DNA from: Pseudomonas graminis
GTDB taxonomy: Bacteria; Pseudomonadota; Gammaproteobacteria; Pseudomonadales; Pseudomonadaceae
Length of the DNA: 64,000 nt
Assembly (NCBI RefSeq): GCF_900111735.1
Contig: NZ_FOHW01000015.1
Span: 62,001 to 126,000 of the forward strand
Direction: 5' to 3'
The notes under the pieces are model-generated. The model made no database searches. It was given only the letters and a program-made list of their open reading frames with translations, and was not told the origin of the DNA. The translations under genes were made by a program, and so were the position numbers. Position 1 is the stretch's first letter; the number at the start of each line of letters is the position of its first letter. Positions 25,336-35,606 of the stretch are shown one piece after another.

Positions 25336-26112
25336 TTAGTGGGATGGATCAACGGCTGGGTACTGAGAGGGGGACATGCCCAGTTCGCGGCGAAACATGT
25401 CGCTGAAACTGCTCGGCGAATACCCCATTGAACGAGCGATGGCGTTGACCGGCACGCCCTGGATGATCTCCGCCACCGAGGTCGCCAGTTGCACCTGCCG
25501 CCGCCATTCGGCGAAGCCCATGCCAAGCACCGCCTGAAACAGCCGGGACAACGTTCGCACGCTGGCGCCGGCGTTTTCCGCGTGCTGCTCGAATGACACG
25601 TCGATGGACGGCTCGATCATCACCGCCTGACAGACGCTCATCAGCCGGCGGTCGCTGTCATCGGGCATCGGCACTTTCAGCAGCGAACGCCGGGCGCGTT
25701 TGAGTTCGAGCAAGGCCAGCGTCACCACCGCGTCGTAGTAGTCCGACTCCTTGTCCGGCTCGGCTACCAGCCCGACGATCAGCTCGCGCAACAGGCGGCC
25801 GACTTCCAGCACCTGAACGGTGGCGTCGAGGGTTCGGGCGAGCGCCGGGCGCAGGTAGATGTTGCGCATTTCCAGATCCGACACCACGCGAATGCCATGG
25901 GGCACACCGGGCGGCAGCCACACCGCGCGCTGCGGCGGCACAACCAGCGCTTCATTGGGCGTCTCGACCCACATCACGCCCGACATCGCATACAGCACCT
26001 GCCCCCATTCATGCTCGTGAGGCTCGATGTACAAGCCGCGCGGATACGTCCGGGACAGAGGCTGTACGGGGACGGCGGTATCGGTGAGGTCAGGAGGCGC
26101 GGCAATTGCCAT
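25336..26112 (-). CDS. AraC-family regulator with N-terminal cupin
   Basis: A 258-residue DNA-binding regulator. The cupin-like sensor domain includes HEHEWGQVLYAMSGVMWVET (about 32-51) and VWLPPGVPHGI. The C-terminal double HTH includes ASVRTLSRLFQAVLGMGFAEW and NAIARSMGYSPSSFSDMFRRELG. It lies upstream of, and on the same strand as, the xapX-oxidoreductase pair with a 132-bp gap, so it probably regulates them. The effector is unknown. Confidence 0.88.
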   Translation of the reverse strand: MAIAAPPDLTDTAVPVQPLSRTYPRGLYIEPHEHEWGQVLYAMSGVMWVETPNEALVVPPQRAVWLPPGVPHGIRVVSDLEMRNIYLRPALARTLDATVQVLEVGRLLRELIVGLVAEPDKESDYYDAVVTLALLELKRARRSLLKVPMPDDSDRRLMSVCQAVMIEPSIDVSFEQHAENAGASVRTLSRLFQAVLGMGFAEWRRQVQLATSVAEIIQGVPVNAIARSMGYSPSSFSDMFRRELGMSPSQYPAVDPSH

Positions 26113-26221
26113 GGCGAAACCGGCTGGAGTGGGATGCAGCGATGGTAGCGGGAGAGCGGGATGGATCGCCAGTGCAGTGGATCATGGACCGTTTCTGTCG
26201 ATGGCGAGACTGGCGAAGTCC

Positions 26222-26701
26222 GTAGGAGCCGGCTTGCTGGCGAAGGCAGTGGGTCAGCGACAGCCGCGTTGTCTGAGCCGACGCATTCGCGGGCAAGCGC
26301 GCTCCTACAGTGGGTCGGCGTCAAACCTTACGTCTGAGTTGTGTGCAAATCCGCAGGAGCCGGCTTGCTGGCGAAGGCGGTGGGTCAGCGACGGCGTGTT
26401 GTCTGGGCCGACGCATTCGCGGGCAAGCGCGCTCCTACAGTGGGTCGGCGTCAAACCTTACGTCTGGGTTGTGTGCAAATCCGTAGGCGCCGGCTTGCTG
26501 GCGAAGGCGGTGGGTCAGCGACAGCCACGTTGTCTGAGCCGACGCGTTCGCGGGCAAGCGCGCTCCTACAGTGGGTCGGCATCAAACCCGACGTCTGGGT
26601 TGTGTGCAAATCCGTAGGAGCCGGCTTGCTGGCGAACGCATTTGTTCAGCCCCCGTAGAGGTGAATGACGTGCACGGTTCGCCAGCAAGCCGGCTCCTTG
26701 C
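26222..26701. repeat. Tandem REP array (BIME-like), 131-bp period
   Basis: Three full units begin at 26222, 26353 and 26483, and a fourth, partial one begins at 26614. Each unit carries a 'gtaggagccggcttgctggc' half, a spacer with gtgggtcagcgac, and an inverted 'gcgggcaagcgcgctcctac' half, then cagtgggtcggcgtcaaac. The last unit ends with its own inverted partner (gttcgccagcaagccggctc). Units differ by only a few substitutions. The flanks 26113-26221 and 26702-26730 have no gene. Confidence 0.9.
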
Positions 26702-26730
26702 CTAATGTCAGCTAGAAGACGTCAAACGCA

Positions 26731-27999
26731 TCAAAACACGTTGATCGGGTAATCGACGAAGATCCGCGTTTCGTTACCGCCAACGTTGTACTGATCCACA
26801 TCGTTGGAGACGCGCAGGAACGAATTGCGAAGGCGCACCGAGAGGTCTTTGACCGGGCCGCTCTGGACCACGTAGGTCAACTGGCTGAACAGTTCGCGCT
26901 CTTCGCCACGACCACGATCACTGCCATCGTCGATGTTGTCGCCACGCACGTAGGCCACGCGGTAGCTAAGGCCTGGAGTGACAACTGTTCCCAGGTTCAC
27001 GCCGTATCCCACTTGCCACGAACGCTCGTCCTTACCGTTGAAGTCGGACCAGTAGGAGTTGGCCAGGTAGATGGTGTTGCCGCCATCGCCGGTGCCCCCT
27101 GCGTTGCGATAGCCCCCGTAGGTGTAACCGGTTTCGCCGGTGCTGCGCTGATGCGCCAGTGTGAACGAGTGGATACCCACAGCCCAGGTCGCCGCCAGGC
27201 TCCAGATCTTGTTGTCGCGGGCGTCGTCGACGGCGAAGTCCTTGTCCAGCTTGGTCTTGTAGCCATTGAAGTCGAAAGTCAGCGACTGATCTTTCGGCAT
27301 CGCCCAGACGTAGTTCAGGTTCACGTACTGCTTCTTCAGCACGTCTTCGTCGTCGGAGGCGTAAAACGCGGCGCTGAGGGCATCGGTGAATTTGTAGCTG
27401 CCGCCGTACACGTTGATGCTCTTCAGATCGCCACTGTCACGGCCCTCGGCGCTCTTGCGGGCTTCGGCGGTGAAGCGGCCGGCCACAAGCGTGAGGCCCT
27501 TGATCTCTTTGGAGGTGATCATGGTGCCGGTGTAGGACTCAGGCAGCAGGCGCGAGCCGTCGTACGTCAGCACTGGCAGCTCCGGCATCATGTCGCCGTA
27601 TTTCAGCTCGGTATTGGAAATCCGGAATTTGACCGCGCCGCCAAAGCGCGACAGGTCGTCCGCCGCGTTGCCGCTGTCGCCCTGCTTGAAGAAGTCGATA
27701 CCGCCTGCGCCGCTCTTACCCTTGCCACCGTCCAGACGCGCCGCGTACAGACCGAAAGCGTCAACGCCCACGCCCACCACGCCCTGGGTGAAACCGGATG
27801 TGTAGCCGGCCATGAACGCCTGACCCCATTCCGAGCGGTCCTGCGGTCCGTTTTTATAGTCGCGATTGATGTAGGCGTTACGCAGGTTGATCTTCAAGCT
27901 GCTGTCTTCAACAAATCCTTTGGAATCTGCCTGACCGTCCGCCATGGCGTGGGTGGCGGCGAAAATGCCCAGAGCGAGCAGGCCGATACGCTGTTTCAT
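26731..27999 (-). CDS. OprD-family outer-membrane porin
   Basis: A 422-residue precursor with a signal peptide (MKQRIGLLALGIFAATHAMA). The mature protein starts with GFVEDSSLKINLRNAYINRD, and the barrel contains EWGQAFMAGYTSGFTQGVVGVGVD and GLDAFGLYAARLDGG-like strands, ending in the aromatic residue F (YPINVF) required for BAM recognition. These are hallmarks of OprD/OccD-OccK channels for basic amino acids or carboxylates. Substrate not deducible. The unusual REP array lies directly after its stop. Confidence 0.9.
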   Translation of the reverse strand: MKQRIGLLALGIFAATHAMADGQADSKGFVEDSSLKINLRNAYINRDYKNGPQDRSEWGQAFMAGYTSGFTQGVVGVGVDAFGLYAARLDGGKGKSGAGGIDFFKQGDSGNAADDLSRFGGAVKFRISNTELKYGDMMPELPVLTYDGSRLLPESYTGTMITSKEIKGLTLVAGRFTAEARKSAEGRDSGDLKSINVYGGSYKFTDALSAAFYASDDEDVLKKQYVNLNYVWAMPKDQSLTFDFNGYKTKLDKDFAVDDARDNKIWSLAATWAVGIHSFTLAHQRSTGETGYTYGGYRNAGGTGDGGNTIYLANSYWSDFNGKDERSWQVGYGVNLGTVVTPGLSYRVAYVRGDNIDDGSDRGRGEERELFSQLTYVVQSGPVKDLSVRLRNSFLRVSNDVDQYNVGGNETRIFVDYPINVF

Positions 28000-28241
28000 C
28001 TTGTTGTCCTTGTGAGCGGATTAATCGCGCGCTGTGGCAAATGCCCGGGTGGGCAATTGCGTCTTCCGGCACTGAAAAAGGCCCGGAAGCCCGCACGAAA
28101 TCATCGCAGTGGACGACTGATGCACGTACATGACGCCAAGCCACAGGCGGTGGAGGCGCGAATGCTATCCCCCGTCTGACGAGAGTGTCAATTTGATGGG
28201 AGTCATACGGAGGCTCTGCAATGCCTGTTGCAGCACCTTCG

Positions 28242-28472
28242 TCAGCTGTGGAGCACGACCAGCAGCGCTTCGATTTCGGCGTCGTTGATCAGCCCGCTGG
28301 GGTACCGCTTCGACAGCATCTTGCGAAAATCACCGCGTTGTTTCAGCGCCTGTACTTCTTGCATGCGCACTATCGGGATCCGGGTCGTCCGTAACCAGTC
28401 AGCCATCATCTGCCGTGCTTCACTGCTCGCAGAAAAACCTCGAGCCACTCGCAACTCATGACCTGCGTTCAT
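28242..28472 (-). CDS. Hypothetical small protein (76 aa)
   Basis: A short soluble, Arg-rich protein (MNAGHELRVARGFSASSEAR, later LKQRGDFRKMLSKRYPSGLI) ending with LINDAEIEALLVVLHS. AAGAGG lies 8-10 bp upstream of the ATG. No domain recognised. Codon pattern and the ribosome binding site favour a real gene, but similarity evidence is lacking. Confidence 0.45.
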   Translation of the reverse strand: MNAGHELRVARGFSASSEARQMMADWLRTTRIPIVRMQEVQALKQRGDFRKMLSKRYPSGLINDAEIEALLVVLHS

Positions 28473-28601
28473 AAGGACAACCTCTTATGTCGTGGACTGC
28501 GGAATCTACGGAGCTTTTGTTACAGACGGACGACCCTGCCAAGGCATTTCCGCGCCGCCGGGATCCCATCTTCCTACGACCGACTGGAACAGTCCGCCCA
28601 T

Positions 28602-28627
28602 AAAAAAGCCCATCGTCTGATGGGCTT
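28602..28627 (-). terminator. Terminator of agmatine deiminase gene
   Basis: The stem 28606-28614 (AAGCCCATC) pairs with 28619-28627 (GATGGGCTT), loop GTCT, with a T-run on the minus strand (forward A-run 28602-28607). It lies 25 bp after the aguA stop. Confidence 0.88.
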
Positions 28628-28651
28628 GATAACAGCAAGAAGCGAACCAAC

Positions 28652-29758
28652 TCAGCTGCGGTGGGGGGCCGGTTGCTGCTGCGTGAGGCAGTGGATGTTG
28701 CCTCCACCCAGCAACATTTCGCGGCCCGGGACCATGACCACCTCGTGTTCCGGGAACAGCTGCTGGAGAATCTGGCGGGCCGTGTCATCCATCGGATCGT
28801 CGAAACACGGAGCGATGATGCCGCCGTTGACGATCAGAAAATTCACATACGAACCGGCCAGACGCACCGATGGGTTGCGCTCCTGACTGCCGTGCACCTG
28901 ATCCACACCGGCGCATTCTTCTTCAGTGGCAAACAGCGGACCCGGAATCGGCATCTTGTGCACGACGAACGGACGTCCCTTGGCGTCGCGGGCATTTTCC
29001 AGCACCGCCATGGCCGCTTGGCAACGGGGGAAATTGGGGTCTTTCGGATCATCTGTCCAGGCGAGTAACACTTCACCGGGGCGCACGTAGCAGCAGAAGT
29101 TATCCACATGCCCGTCGGTCTCGTCGTTGAACAGACCGTCCGGCAGCCAGATGATCTTCTCGACCGACAGGTGATCACGCAGCACGGCCTCGATGTCTTC
29201 GCGGGACAGGTGCGGGTTGCGGTTGCGATTGAGCAGGCATTCTTCCGTGGTGATCAGCGTGCCCTCGCCGTCGACGTGAATCGAACCGCCTTCCAGCACA
29301 AACCCTTCGGTGACGTAGCGCGGGCAGCGCTCGATTTCCAATACTTTGCTGGCAACCTGTTCATCCAGGTTCCACGGCGCGTAAAGCCCACCGTCGAAAC
29401 CGCCCCAGGCATTGAAGCCCCAATTCACACCACGAACCTCGCCCGCGTCGTTGATGACGAACGTCGGCCCGCTATCACGAACCCAGGCGTCATTGCTGCT
29501 GATCTCAACAACGCGAATGTTGGGCACATTCAGTCGTGCGCGGGCATTGTCGTACTGTGCAGCGGAGACGCCGACGGTGACAGGCTCGAAACGGGCAATG
29601 GCTTTGGCCACAGCTACGTGATCGTTCTGCACCGGCTTGCCGCCCAGACGCCAGTTGTCAGGGCGCTCGGGCCAGATCATCCAGGTTTGCGTCTGCGGCG
29701 CCCACTCGGCAGGCATGTAGAAGCCATCGGCGCGGGGGGTGCTGTTGAGAGTGGTCAC
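28652..29758 (-). CDS. aguA: Agmatine deiminase
   Basis: A 368-residue cytoplasmic enzyme converting agmatine to N-carbamoylputrescine plus ammonia in arginine/polyamine catabolism. The catalytic Cys is at 357 in GGGNIHC near the C-terminus, and [12 protein letters not shown] and DGHVDNF carry the acidic/His residues of the guanidine-modifying fold. GTG 29758 is chosen because it gives the canonical [18 protein letters not shown] start and family length; the ATG at 29845 adds 29 residues unlike the family. No aguB is adjacent. Confidence 0.93.
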   Translation of the reverse strand: MTTLNSTPRADGFYMPAEWAPQTQTWMIWPERPDNWRLGGKPVQNDHVAVAKAIARFEPVTVGVSAAQYDNARARLNVPNIRVVEISSNDAWVRDSGPTFVINDAGEVRGVNWGFNAWGGFDGGLYAPWNLDEQVASKVLEIERCPRYVTEGFVLEGGSIHVDGEGTLITTEECLLNRNRNPHLSREDIEAVLRDHLSVEKIIWLPDGLFNDETDGHVDNFCCYVRPGEVLLAWTDDPKDPNFPRCQAAMAVLENARDAKGRPFVVHKMPIPGPLFATEEECAGVDQVHGSQERNPSVRLAGSYVNFLIVNGGIIAPCFDDPMDDTARQILQQLFPEHEVVMVPGREMLLGGGNIHCLTQQQPAPHRS

Positions 29759-30331
29759 AGTAATCAGAGCTCCATGAGGCGACGAGGGCGTCTGCGGCAA
29801 AATAAGACAGACGTTATAAACGATAAAAATCGGATTTAAAAACACTAATCAAGCAGCCGGGGGATATCCAGACATCCAATGCCGATATATATCGGAATAG
29901 AGCCCTGTCCTGAGTGATAAGAAACTGCTCCGTTCTCCAGGTCACTCACCTCCTTCGACACGCTGCCGGCAAGGAAGTCCACGCTCCGGCGGCTGATCAC
30001 CATCGGCGGTTTGATCCTGAAGATATTCAGATGATCCCGTGTAGGTCGCATGAAAACCCCCATGTTCACGGAGATGATCACACAGGTAGGTCGTTTCCCC
30101 GGTTACAGACTCCAGCGGGCACGATTTCCCGGTAAAGAAATGCGTTAAAAGACCGACAGATAGGTCAGGCGTTAAGCCGGTGCAACAGCTGCGGCGGTTT
30201 AATGGCGCTAATCGCGATGGGCCATCAATTAATATCATCGCTCGTCGGTGGATTGCGCCTTGCGCCGGCCAGCAAGGCCCCACAAGCTATGCTCCATCGT
30301 CTTACGTCTTTCCAGGGAAGAAGGTTTATCC
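29759..30331. other. Intergenic region between aguA and rfbB
   Basis: 573 bp. A minus-strand 78-codon frame (29845-30081) has no ribosome binding site and no recognisable domain; I regard it as doubtful. The promoter of the rfb operon should lie in 30150-30310; GGGAAGAAGG just before ATG 30332 is the rfbB ribosome binding site. Confidence 0.4.
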
Positions 30332-31411
30332 ATGCGAATACTTGTTACCGGTGGCGCCGGCTTCATCGGCTCCGCGCTGATCCGTCATCTGATCAACAAC
30401 ACCGATCACGACGTCCTCAACTTCGACAAGCTGACCTACGCCGGTAATCTTGAATCGCTGCGGGGCATCGCCACGAACACTCGGTATGAGTTCGTGCAAG
30501 AGGACATCGTTGATCAGGCCGCCGTGAGTAAAGTCCTCACGCGCTTCAAGCCTGACGCGATCATGCACCTGGCGGCTGAATCCCACGTTGACCGTTCGAT
30601 TGACGGCCCGTCGGAGTTTATTCAGACCAACATCGTCGGCACGTACAGCCTGCTGGAAGCGACCCGCAGCTACTGGCTGACCTTGCCTGAAGCCGAGCGC
30701 GCCGCCTTCCGCTTTCACCACATCTCCACTGATGAAGTGTATGGCGACCTGCACGGCGTGGACGACCTGTTCACCGAAACCACGCCCTACGCGCCAAGCT
30801 CGCCATATTCGGCCAGCAAAGCGGCATCGGACCATCTGGTTCGTGCCTGGCAGCGCACCTATGGACTTCCGGTGGTCGTCACCAACTGCTCGAACAACTA
30901 CGGCCCGTTCCACTTCCCTGAGAAGCTCATCCCGCTGGTGATTCTCAACGCCCTGGCCGGGAAGCCGCTGCCGGTGTACGGCAATGGCTTGCAGGTGCGT
31001 GACTGGCTGTTCGTCGAAGATCACGCCCGCGCCCTGCTCAAAGTGGTGACCGAGGGCAAGGTCGGCGAGACCTACAACATCGGCGGCCACAACGAACAGA
31101 AGAATATCGACGTCGTGCGCGGCATCTGCGCGCTGCTCGAAGAGCTGGCGCCGGAACAGCGCAAAGGCGTGGCCCACTACGCGGACCTGATCACCTACGT
31201 GACCGACCGTCCCGGCCATGACATGCGTTACGCCATCGACGCCAGCAAAATCGAGCACGAACTGGGCTGGACGCCGGAAGAGACATTCGAATCCGGCCTG
31301 CGCAAAACCGTGCAGTGGTATCTCGACAACCTTGAATGGTGCCGCAACGTGCAGGACGGCAGTTATCAGGGCGAACGCCTGGGCACCAACGTGAAGGAAC
31401 TGATCGCATGA
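30332..31411 (+). CDS. rfbB: dTDP-glucose 4,6-dehydratase
   Basis: A 359-residue SDR-type enzyme, second step of dTDP-L-rhamnose synthesis (dTDP-glucose to dTDP-4-keto-6-deoxyglucose). The NAD motif is TGGAGFIGS at residues 7-15. The active-site region is [11 protein letters not shown], with the catalytic YxxxK in YSASKAASD and the substrate loop [15 protein letters not shown]. It is the first gene of the rfbBACD operon and overlaps rfbA by ATGA. It supplies rhamnose for O-antigen, rhamnolipid or glycosylation. Confidence 0.96.
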   Translation: MRILVTGGAGFIGSALIRHLINNTDHDVLNFDKLTYAGNLESLRGIATNTRYEFVQEDIVDQAAVSKVLTRFKPDAIMHLAAESHVDRSIDGPSEFIQTNIVGTYSLLEATRSYWLTLPEAERAAFRFHHISTDEVYGDLHGVDDLFTETTPYAPSSPYSASKAASDHLVRAWQRTYGLPVVVTNCSNNYGPFHFPEKLIPLVILNALAGKPLPVYGNGLQVRDWLFVEDHARALLKVVTEGKVGETYNIGGHNEQKNIDVVRGICALLEELAPEQRKGVAHYADLITYVTDRPGHDMRYAIDASKIEHELGWTPEETFESGLRKTVQWYLDNLEWCRNVQDGSYQGERLGTNVKELIA

Positions 31412-32283
31412 CTAAAGGAATTGTTCTGGCCGGCGGCTCTGGCACGCGCCTGCACCCGATCACCCTCGGGGTCTCCAAACAGCTGCTGCCGATCTACGAC
31501 AAGCCGATGATCTATTACCCGATCTCGGTGCTGATGCTGGCCGGGATCAAAGACATCCTGGTCATCTCGACGCCGCTGGACCTGCCGCAATACAAGGCGC
31601 TGCTGGGTGACGGCAGTCAGTTCGGCGTGCACTTCCATTACGAGGAGCAGCCCAAGCCGGACGGCCTCGCCCAGGCATTCCTGATTGGCGAGGAGTTCAT
31701 CGGCGATGACTCGGTGTGCCTGATTCTCGGCGACAACATCTTCCACGGTCAGCACTTCAGCGAACAGCTCAAGCGTGCGGCTGACAACACCTCCGGCGCG
31801 ACCGTGTTCGGCTATTGGGTGAAAGATCCAGAGCGTTTCGGCGTAATCGATTTCGATGAGCACGGCCACGCGCTGTCCATCGAAGAGAAGCCCAAGGCGC
31901 CGAAGTCCAGCTACGCCGTGACCGGCCTGTATTTCTACGACAACGAAGTCATTCAGATCGCCAAGGACGTCAAGCCGTCACCACGCGGCGAGCTGGAGAT
32001 CACCGACGTCAACAACGCCTACCTCAAGCGCGGCGACCTGCGCGTCGAGCGCTTTGGCCGCGGCTTCGCCTGGCTCGACACGGGTACCCATGACAGCCTG
32101 CTGGACGCGTCGCAATACGTGCAAACCATAGAGCACCGTCAGGGCCTGAAAGTCGCGTGCCTGGAAGAAATCGCTTACCAGAACGGCTGGATCGACCGCG
32201 CCCACCTGTTGAATCGGGCTGACTATTTCGGCAAGACCGGCTACGGTCAGTACCTGTTCAAGATCGCAGGGGAAAGTCAGTGA
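31408..32283 (+). CDS. rfbA: Glucose-1-phosphate thymidylyltransferase
   Basis: A 291-residue nucleotidyltransferase, first step of dTDP-rhamnose synthesis (dTTP + glucose-1-P). The N-terminal signature is [16 protein letters not shown] with the [17 protein letters not shown] loop, and [10 protein letters not shown] is the metal-binding region. ATG 31408 overlaps the rfbB stop, and its own stop region overlaps the GTG of rfbC. Confidence 0.96.
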   Translation: MTKGIVLAGGSGTRLHPITLGVSKQLLPIYDKPMIYYPISVLMLAGIKDILVISTPLDLPQYKALLGDGSQFGVHFHYEEQPKPDGLAQAFLIGEEFIGDDSVCLILGDNIFHGQHFSEQLKRAADNTSGATVFGYWVKDPERFGVIDFDEHGHALSIEEKPKAPKSSYAVTGLYFYDNEVIQIAKDVKPSPRGELEITDVNNAYLKRGDLRVERFGRGFAWLDTGTHDSLLDASQYVQTIEHRQGLKVACLEEIAYQNGWIDRAHLLNRADYFGKTGYGQYLFKIAGESQ

Positions 32284-32825
32284 AAGTGGTTGCCAGCAAG
32301 TTGCCTGAAGTCCTCATCATCGAACCCAAGGTGTTCGGCGATGAGCGTGGCTTCTTCTACGAAAGTTTCAACGCCCGGGCCTTTGCCGAGGCCACCGGCG
32401 TAGCCGATCAGTTCGTGCAGGACAATCACTCGCGCTCGCAAAAAGGCGTCTTGCGCGGGCTGCATTACCAGATCGAAAACCCGCAGGGCAAACTGGTCCG
32501 CGTGACCGCTGGCCGCGTGCTGGACATCGCCGTCGACATACGTCGCAGCTCGCCTCAGTTCGGCCAGTGGTTCGGTGTGGAGCTGTCTGCCGACAACGCT
32601 CGTCAGCTGTGGATTCCCAAAGGTTTCGCCCACGGCTTCGTGGTGCTGAGTGACTACGCAGAATTCCTCTACAAAACCACCGACTACTACACGCCATCGG
32701 CCGAGCGTTGCATTCGCTGGGACGATCCTGAGCTGGCCATCGACTGGGGCTTGAGCGAAGCACCTCAGCTGTCGGCCAAGGATCAGGTCGGCAAGCTCTT
32801 GAAAGAAGCGGATCTGTTCCCGTGA
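32280..32825 (+). CDS. rfbC: dTDP-4-dehydrorhamnose 3,5-epimerase
   Basis: A 181-residue cupin-fold epimerase, third step of the pathway. [12 protein letters not shown] and [18 protein letters not shown] contain the conserved active-site histidine (RGLHYQ), and [10 protein letters not shown] is a later signature. GTG start at 32280 overlaps the rfbA stop (GTGA), and its stop overlaps the rfbD GTG. Confidence 0.95.
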   Translation: MKVVASKLPEVLIIEPKVFGDERGFFYESFNARAFAEATGVADQFVQDNHSRSQKGVLRGLHYQIENPQGKLVRVTAGRVLDIAVDIRRSSPQFGQWFGVELSADNARQLWIPKGFAHGFVVLSDYAEFLYKTTDYYTPSAERCIRWDDPELAIDWGLSEAPQLSAKDQVGKLLKEADLFP

Positions 32826-33703
32826 ATGCGCCGCTGCGGATTCTGATCAGCGGGCAACAGGGCCAAGTGTCCCAGGCGCTGCAGCAACACTTGCAGAACA
32901 TGGGCGAGCTGATCGTGCTGGGCCGCGATCAGCTGGACTTGAGTCAGCCGGAATCCATCCGTCCAGTGGTTCGCGACATCAAGCCGGACCTGATCGTCAA
33001 CGCCGCCGCGCATACGGCAGTGGATCAGGCCGAAAGCGAGCCGGAGCTGGCCTTTGCCATCAACGCGACGTCCCCCGGTGTGTTCGCTGAAGAGGCTGCC
33101 GCACTGGGCATTCCTCTGGTTCATTACTCCACGGATTACGTGTTCGACGGCAGCAAGGCTGGCGCCTGGATTGAGTCCGACGTGCCGAATCCGCTGGGCG
33201 TCTACGGCAGCAGCAAGCTGGCAGGCGAGCGAGCCATCGCCGCAGCGGGCGGCCAGCACCTGATTTTGCGCACGAGCTGGGTGTACTCCCTGACCGGGCG
33301 CAACTTTTTGCTGACCATGCAGCGCTTGTTGCAAGAGCGCGAGAGGCTGTCGATCGTGGCGGATCAGATCGGCGCACCCACTTGGGCAGGCACTATCGCC
33401 GCCAGCACCGGCGCGCTGATTGAACGCTGGCGTGACGGGGCTGCGGGCGCCTGGGGTGTTTATCACCTGACCGCCCGCGGAGAAACATCGTGGTTCGGTT
33501 TCGCGGAAGCGATTGGTCAGCAATTGATCAACAGCGGCAAGCCCTGCGCAGTGCTGGAGCCGATTGCTTCCAGTGCTTACCCGACGCCGGCCGCACGCCC
33601 GCTCAATTCGCGTCTGGATTGCAGCCGGTTGCAGTGCGAGTGGGGCGTCAGCCAGCCCGACTGGCACGATGCGTTGCTGGAGTGCTTAGCGCAGCAGCGG
33701 TAG
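32822..33703 (+). CDS. rfbD: dTDP-4-dehydrorhamnose reductase
   Basis: A 293-residue NAD(P)H-dependent SDR reductase completing dTDP-L-rhamnose synthesis. The nucleotide-binding N-terminus is ILISGQQGQVSQALQQ, with IVNAAAHTAVDQAE and YSTDYVFDGSKAGAW further on and the catalytic YxxxK in YGSSKLAGE. GTG start at 32822 overlaps the rfbC stop. The dinucleotide motif is GQQGQVS instead of the usual GxxGQLG. Operon order B-A-C-D. Confidence 0.94.
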   Translation: MNAPLRILISGQQGQVSQALQQHLQNMGELIVLGRDQLDLSQPESIRPVVRDIKPDLIVNAAAHTAVDQAESEPELAFAINATSPGVFAEEAAALGIPLVHYSTDYVFDGSKAGAWIESDVPNPLGVYGSSKLAGERAIAAAGGQHLILRTSWVYSLTGRNFLLTMQRLLQERERLSIVADQIGAPTWAGTIAASTGALIERWRDGAAGAWGVYHLTARGETSWFGFAEAIGQQLINSGKPCAVLEPIASSAYPTPAARPLNSRLDCSRLQCEWGVSQPDWHDALLECLAQQR

Positions 33704-33727
33704 GCATAATGGGCGACTCGATGTTGA

Positions 33728-33760
33728 GCGGCTGCGCAATACTGATTCATCCGCAGCCGC
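33728..33760. other. GC-rich hairpin after rfbD
   Basis: GCGGCTGCG (33728-33736) pairs perfectly with CGCAGCCGC (33752-33760) across a 15-nt loop. There is no T-run, so it may attenuate or stabilise the rfb mRNA rather than terminate it outright. Confidence 0.45.
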
Positions 33761-33791
33761 CCCGCATCGCAACGAACCCACCGGCGATCCC

Positions 33792-35606
33792 ATGATCAGC
33801 ACTAACGCCCTTCCCCGCCGTCCCCGCTGGCGCAGCCTTGCCCTGCTGGCGCTGATCCTCGCCCCACTGTTGTGGCCGCTCGAACGCCTGGCCGAGCACT
33901 ACTACCGCAATGAGCTGCTGAGCCAGAATCGCCAGACCCTCGACCTGTACGTCGCCAACCTGCTGGGTACGTTGCACCGCTATGAGGTGCTGCCGCAGAT
34001 TCTTGGGGACCTGCCCGGCCTGCGCGCCATGCTGGCGAACCCGCAGGACAAACACGCCCAGGCCCAGGCGAACGTGCTGCTGATGAACACCGCCAGGCAG
34101 ACCGGCGCCGAGGTGATTTACCTGATGGCGCCCAATGGCGACACCCTCGCGGCGTCGAACTGGGACAAACGCGACAGTTTCATAGGTCGCAACTTCGCCT
34201 TCCGCCCGTATTTCAGCAACGCCATGGCCGGCAACCTAGGCCGCTTTTTCGGCTTGGGCACGACGTCGGCCAAACGCGGCTACTTCTTCGCTGCCGCCGT
34301 GCGCGATGGCGACGCGGTGATCGGTGTGCTGGTGGTCAAAGTCGACCTGGACCTCACCGAAACGCTGTGGGGCAAAACGCCGGAGCAGTTGCTCGTCACC
34401 GACCACAACGGCGTGGTGATCCTGACCTCCAACCCCAACTGGCGTTTCCGCGCCACGCGGCCGCTCAGCGAGGAAGAAAAACAGGCCATCGTCGCCATCC
34501 AGCCCTACCCGACCCGCGACCCGCGCCCGCTGCAGCTGGATGAAAACGGTTGGCTGACGCAAACCCAGCAGATCGACGAAACCGGCTGGAGCGTCAGCAT
34601 CCTTGCACCCAAGGTGCTCCTCTCGAGGCCGGTGCGAACGGTCGTGGCGATTGGCGGCGCGGCGTTGCTGGTGTTGATGTTGCTGCTGGGTCTCATGATG
34701 CAGCGCCGGCGGCATTATCTGGATCGCATCAACTTCGAGGCCAAGGCGCGCCGTGAACTGGAAGTGCGAGTCGCCGAGCGGACCTGTGACCTTGAAGGCG
34801 TCAATCAGCGGCTGCGCCAGGAAGTCCTCGAGCGCGAGCAGGCGCAGCAAGAACTGTTTCGCGCCCAGGACGAACTGGTTCAGGCCGGCAAGCTGTCTGC
34901 GCTGGGCACGATGTCGGCGAGCATCAGCCATGAACTCAACCAACCGCTGGCGGCGATTCGCAGTTACGCCGAGAACGCCGAGGTGCTGCTCGATCACCAG
35001 CGCACCGAAGACGCACGCGGCAATCTCAAGCTGATCAGCGAACTCACCGGACGCATGGCGTCGATCATTGCGCACCTGCGCGCCTTTGCCCGGCGCGACC
35101 GCCATGCACCTGAAAGCGTGGCGTTGCAGCCGGCGCTGGACGATGCGCTGGCCCTGCTCGCCAAGCGTCGACGCGGAATGGAGGTGGAGCTGATTCGTGA
35201 CCTGCCCGCCGCGACCTTGTGGGTCCAGGCCGGCGAGACGCGCCTGCGTCAGGTGCTGGGCAATCTGCTGGCGAATGCACTGGATGCACTGACCGAGAAG
35301 GGCCCGCCGCGCAAATTGTGGATCAGTGCCGAGTACAACGCCGAGGGCGTCAATCTGTTCATCCGCGACAACGGCCCGGGGTTTTCCAAAGAGGCACTGG
35401 AGCACGCCCGCGAGCCGTTTTTCACCACCAAGACGCGAACCCAAGGCCTAGGCCTGGGCCTGGCGATCTGCGATACGCTGATGCGCGCACTCGGCGGCGA
35501 GCTGTTGTTCGCCAATCACCCGGAAGGCGGCGCGCTGCTCACGTTGCGGATGCGCACCGGCGCCTCGGGCGTCAACCTTCAACCGTCTGAGGACTTATCT
35601 GCATGA
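33792..35606 (+). CDS. dctB: C4-dicarboxylate sensor histidine kinase
   Basis: A 604-residue inner-membrane kinase. TM1 is at about 15-33 and TM2 at about 276-297 (VVAIGGAALLVLMLLLGLM). Between them lies a periplasmic double-PDC/Cache sensor with the DctB hallmark RNFAFRPYFSNAMAGN and FGLGTTSAKRGYFFA. A coiled linker (about 320-365) precedes the H-box SISHELNQPLAAIRSY with His380, then the N-box (NLLANALDAL) and G-boxes (DNGPGF, GLGLGLAI). It senses succinate, fumarate or malate and phosphorylates DctD. The stop overlaps dctD by ATGA. The cognate transporter gene is not in the window. Confidence 0.93.
   Translation: MISTNALPRRPRWRSLALLALILAPLLWPLERLAEHYYRNELLSQNRQTLDLYVANLLGTLHRYEVLPQILGDLPGLRAMLANPQDKHAQAQANVLLMNTARQTGAEVIYLMAPNGDTLAASNWDKRDSFIGRNFAFRPYFSNAMAGNLGRFFGLGTTSAKRGYFFAAAVRDGDAVIGVLVVKVDLDLTETLWGKTPEQLLVTDHNGVVILTSNPNWRFRATRPLSEEEKQAIVAIQPYPTRDPRPLQLDENGWLTQTQQIDETGWSVSILAPKVLLSRPVRTVVAIGGAALLVLMLLLGLMMQRRRHYLDRINFEAKARRELEVRVAERTCDLEGVNQRLRQEVLEREQAQQELFRAQDELVQAGKLSALGTMSASISHELNQPLAAIRSYAENAEVLLDHQRTEDARGNLKLISELTGRMASIIAHLRAFARRDRHAPESVALQPALDDALALLAKRRRGMEVELIRDLPAATLWVQAGETRLRQVLGNLLANALDALTEKGPPRKLWISAEYNAEGVNLFIRDNGPGFSKEALEHAREPFFTTKTRTQGLGLGLAICDTLMRALGGELLFANHPEGGALLTLRMRTGASGVNLQPSEDLSA

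Noticed and set aside
26027..26658. Long plus-strand ORFs across the REP array
   Set aside because: They are repetitive translation of the tandem REP units without a ribosome binding site or domain.
26222..26701. CRISPR-like array
   Set aside because: The repeated unit is about 131 bp, nearly invariant throughout, and made of REP hairpins. There are no unique spacers and no cas genes.
29845..30081. 78-aa minus-strand ORF upstream of aguA
   Set aside because: No ribosome binding site or domain; kept only as a comment in the intergenic entry.
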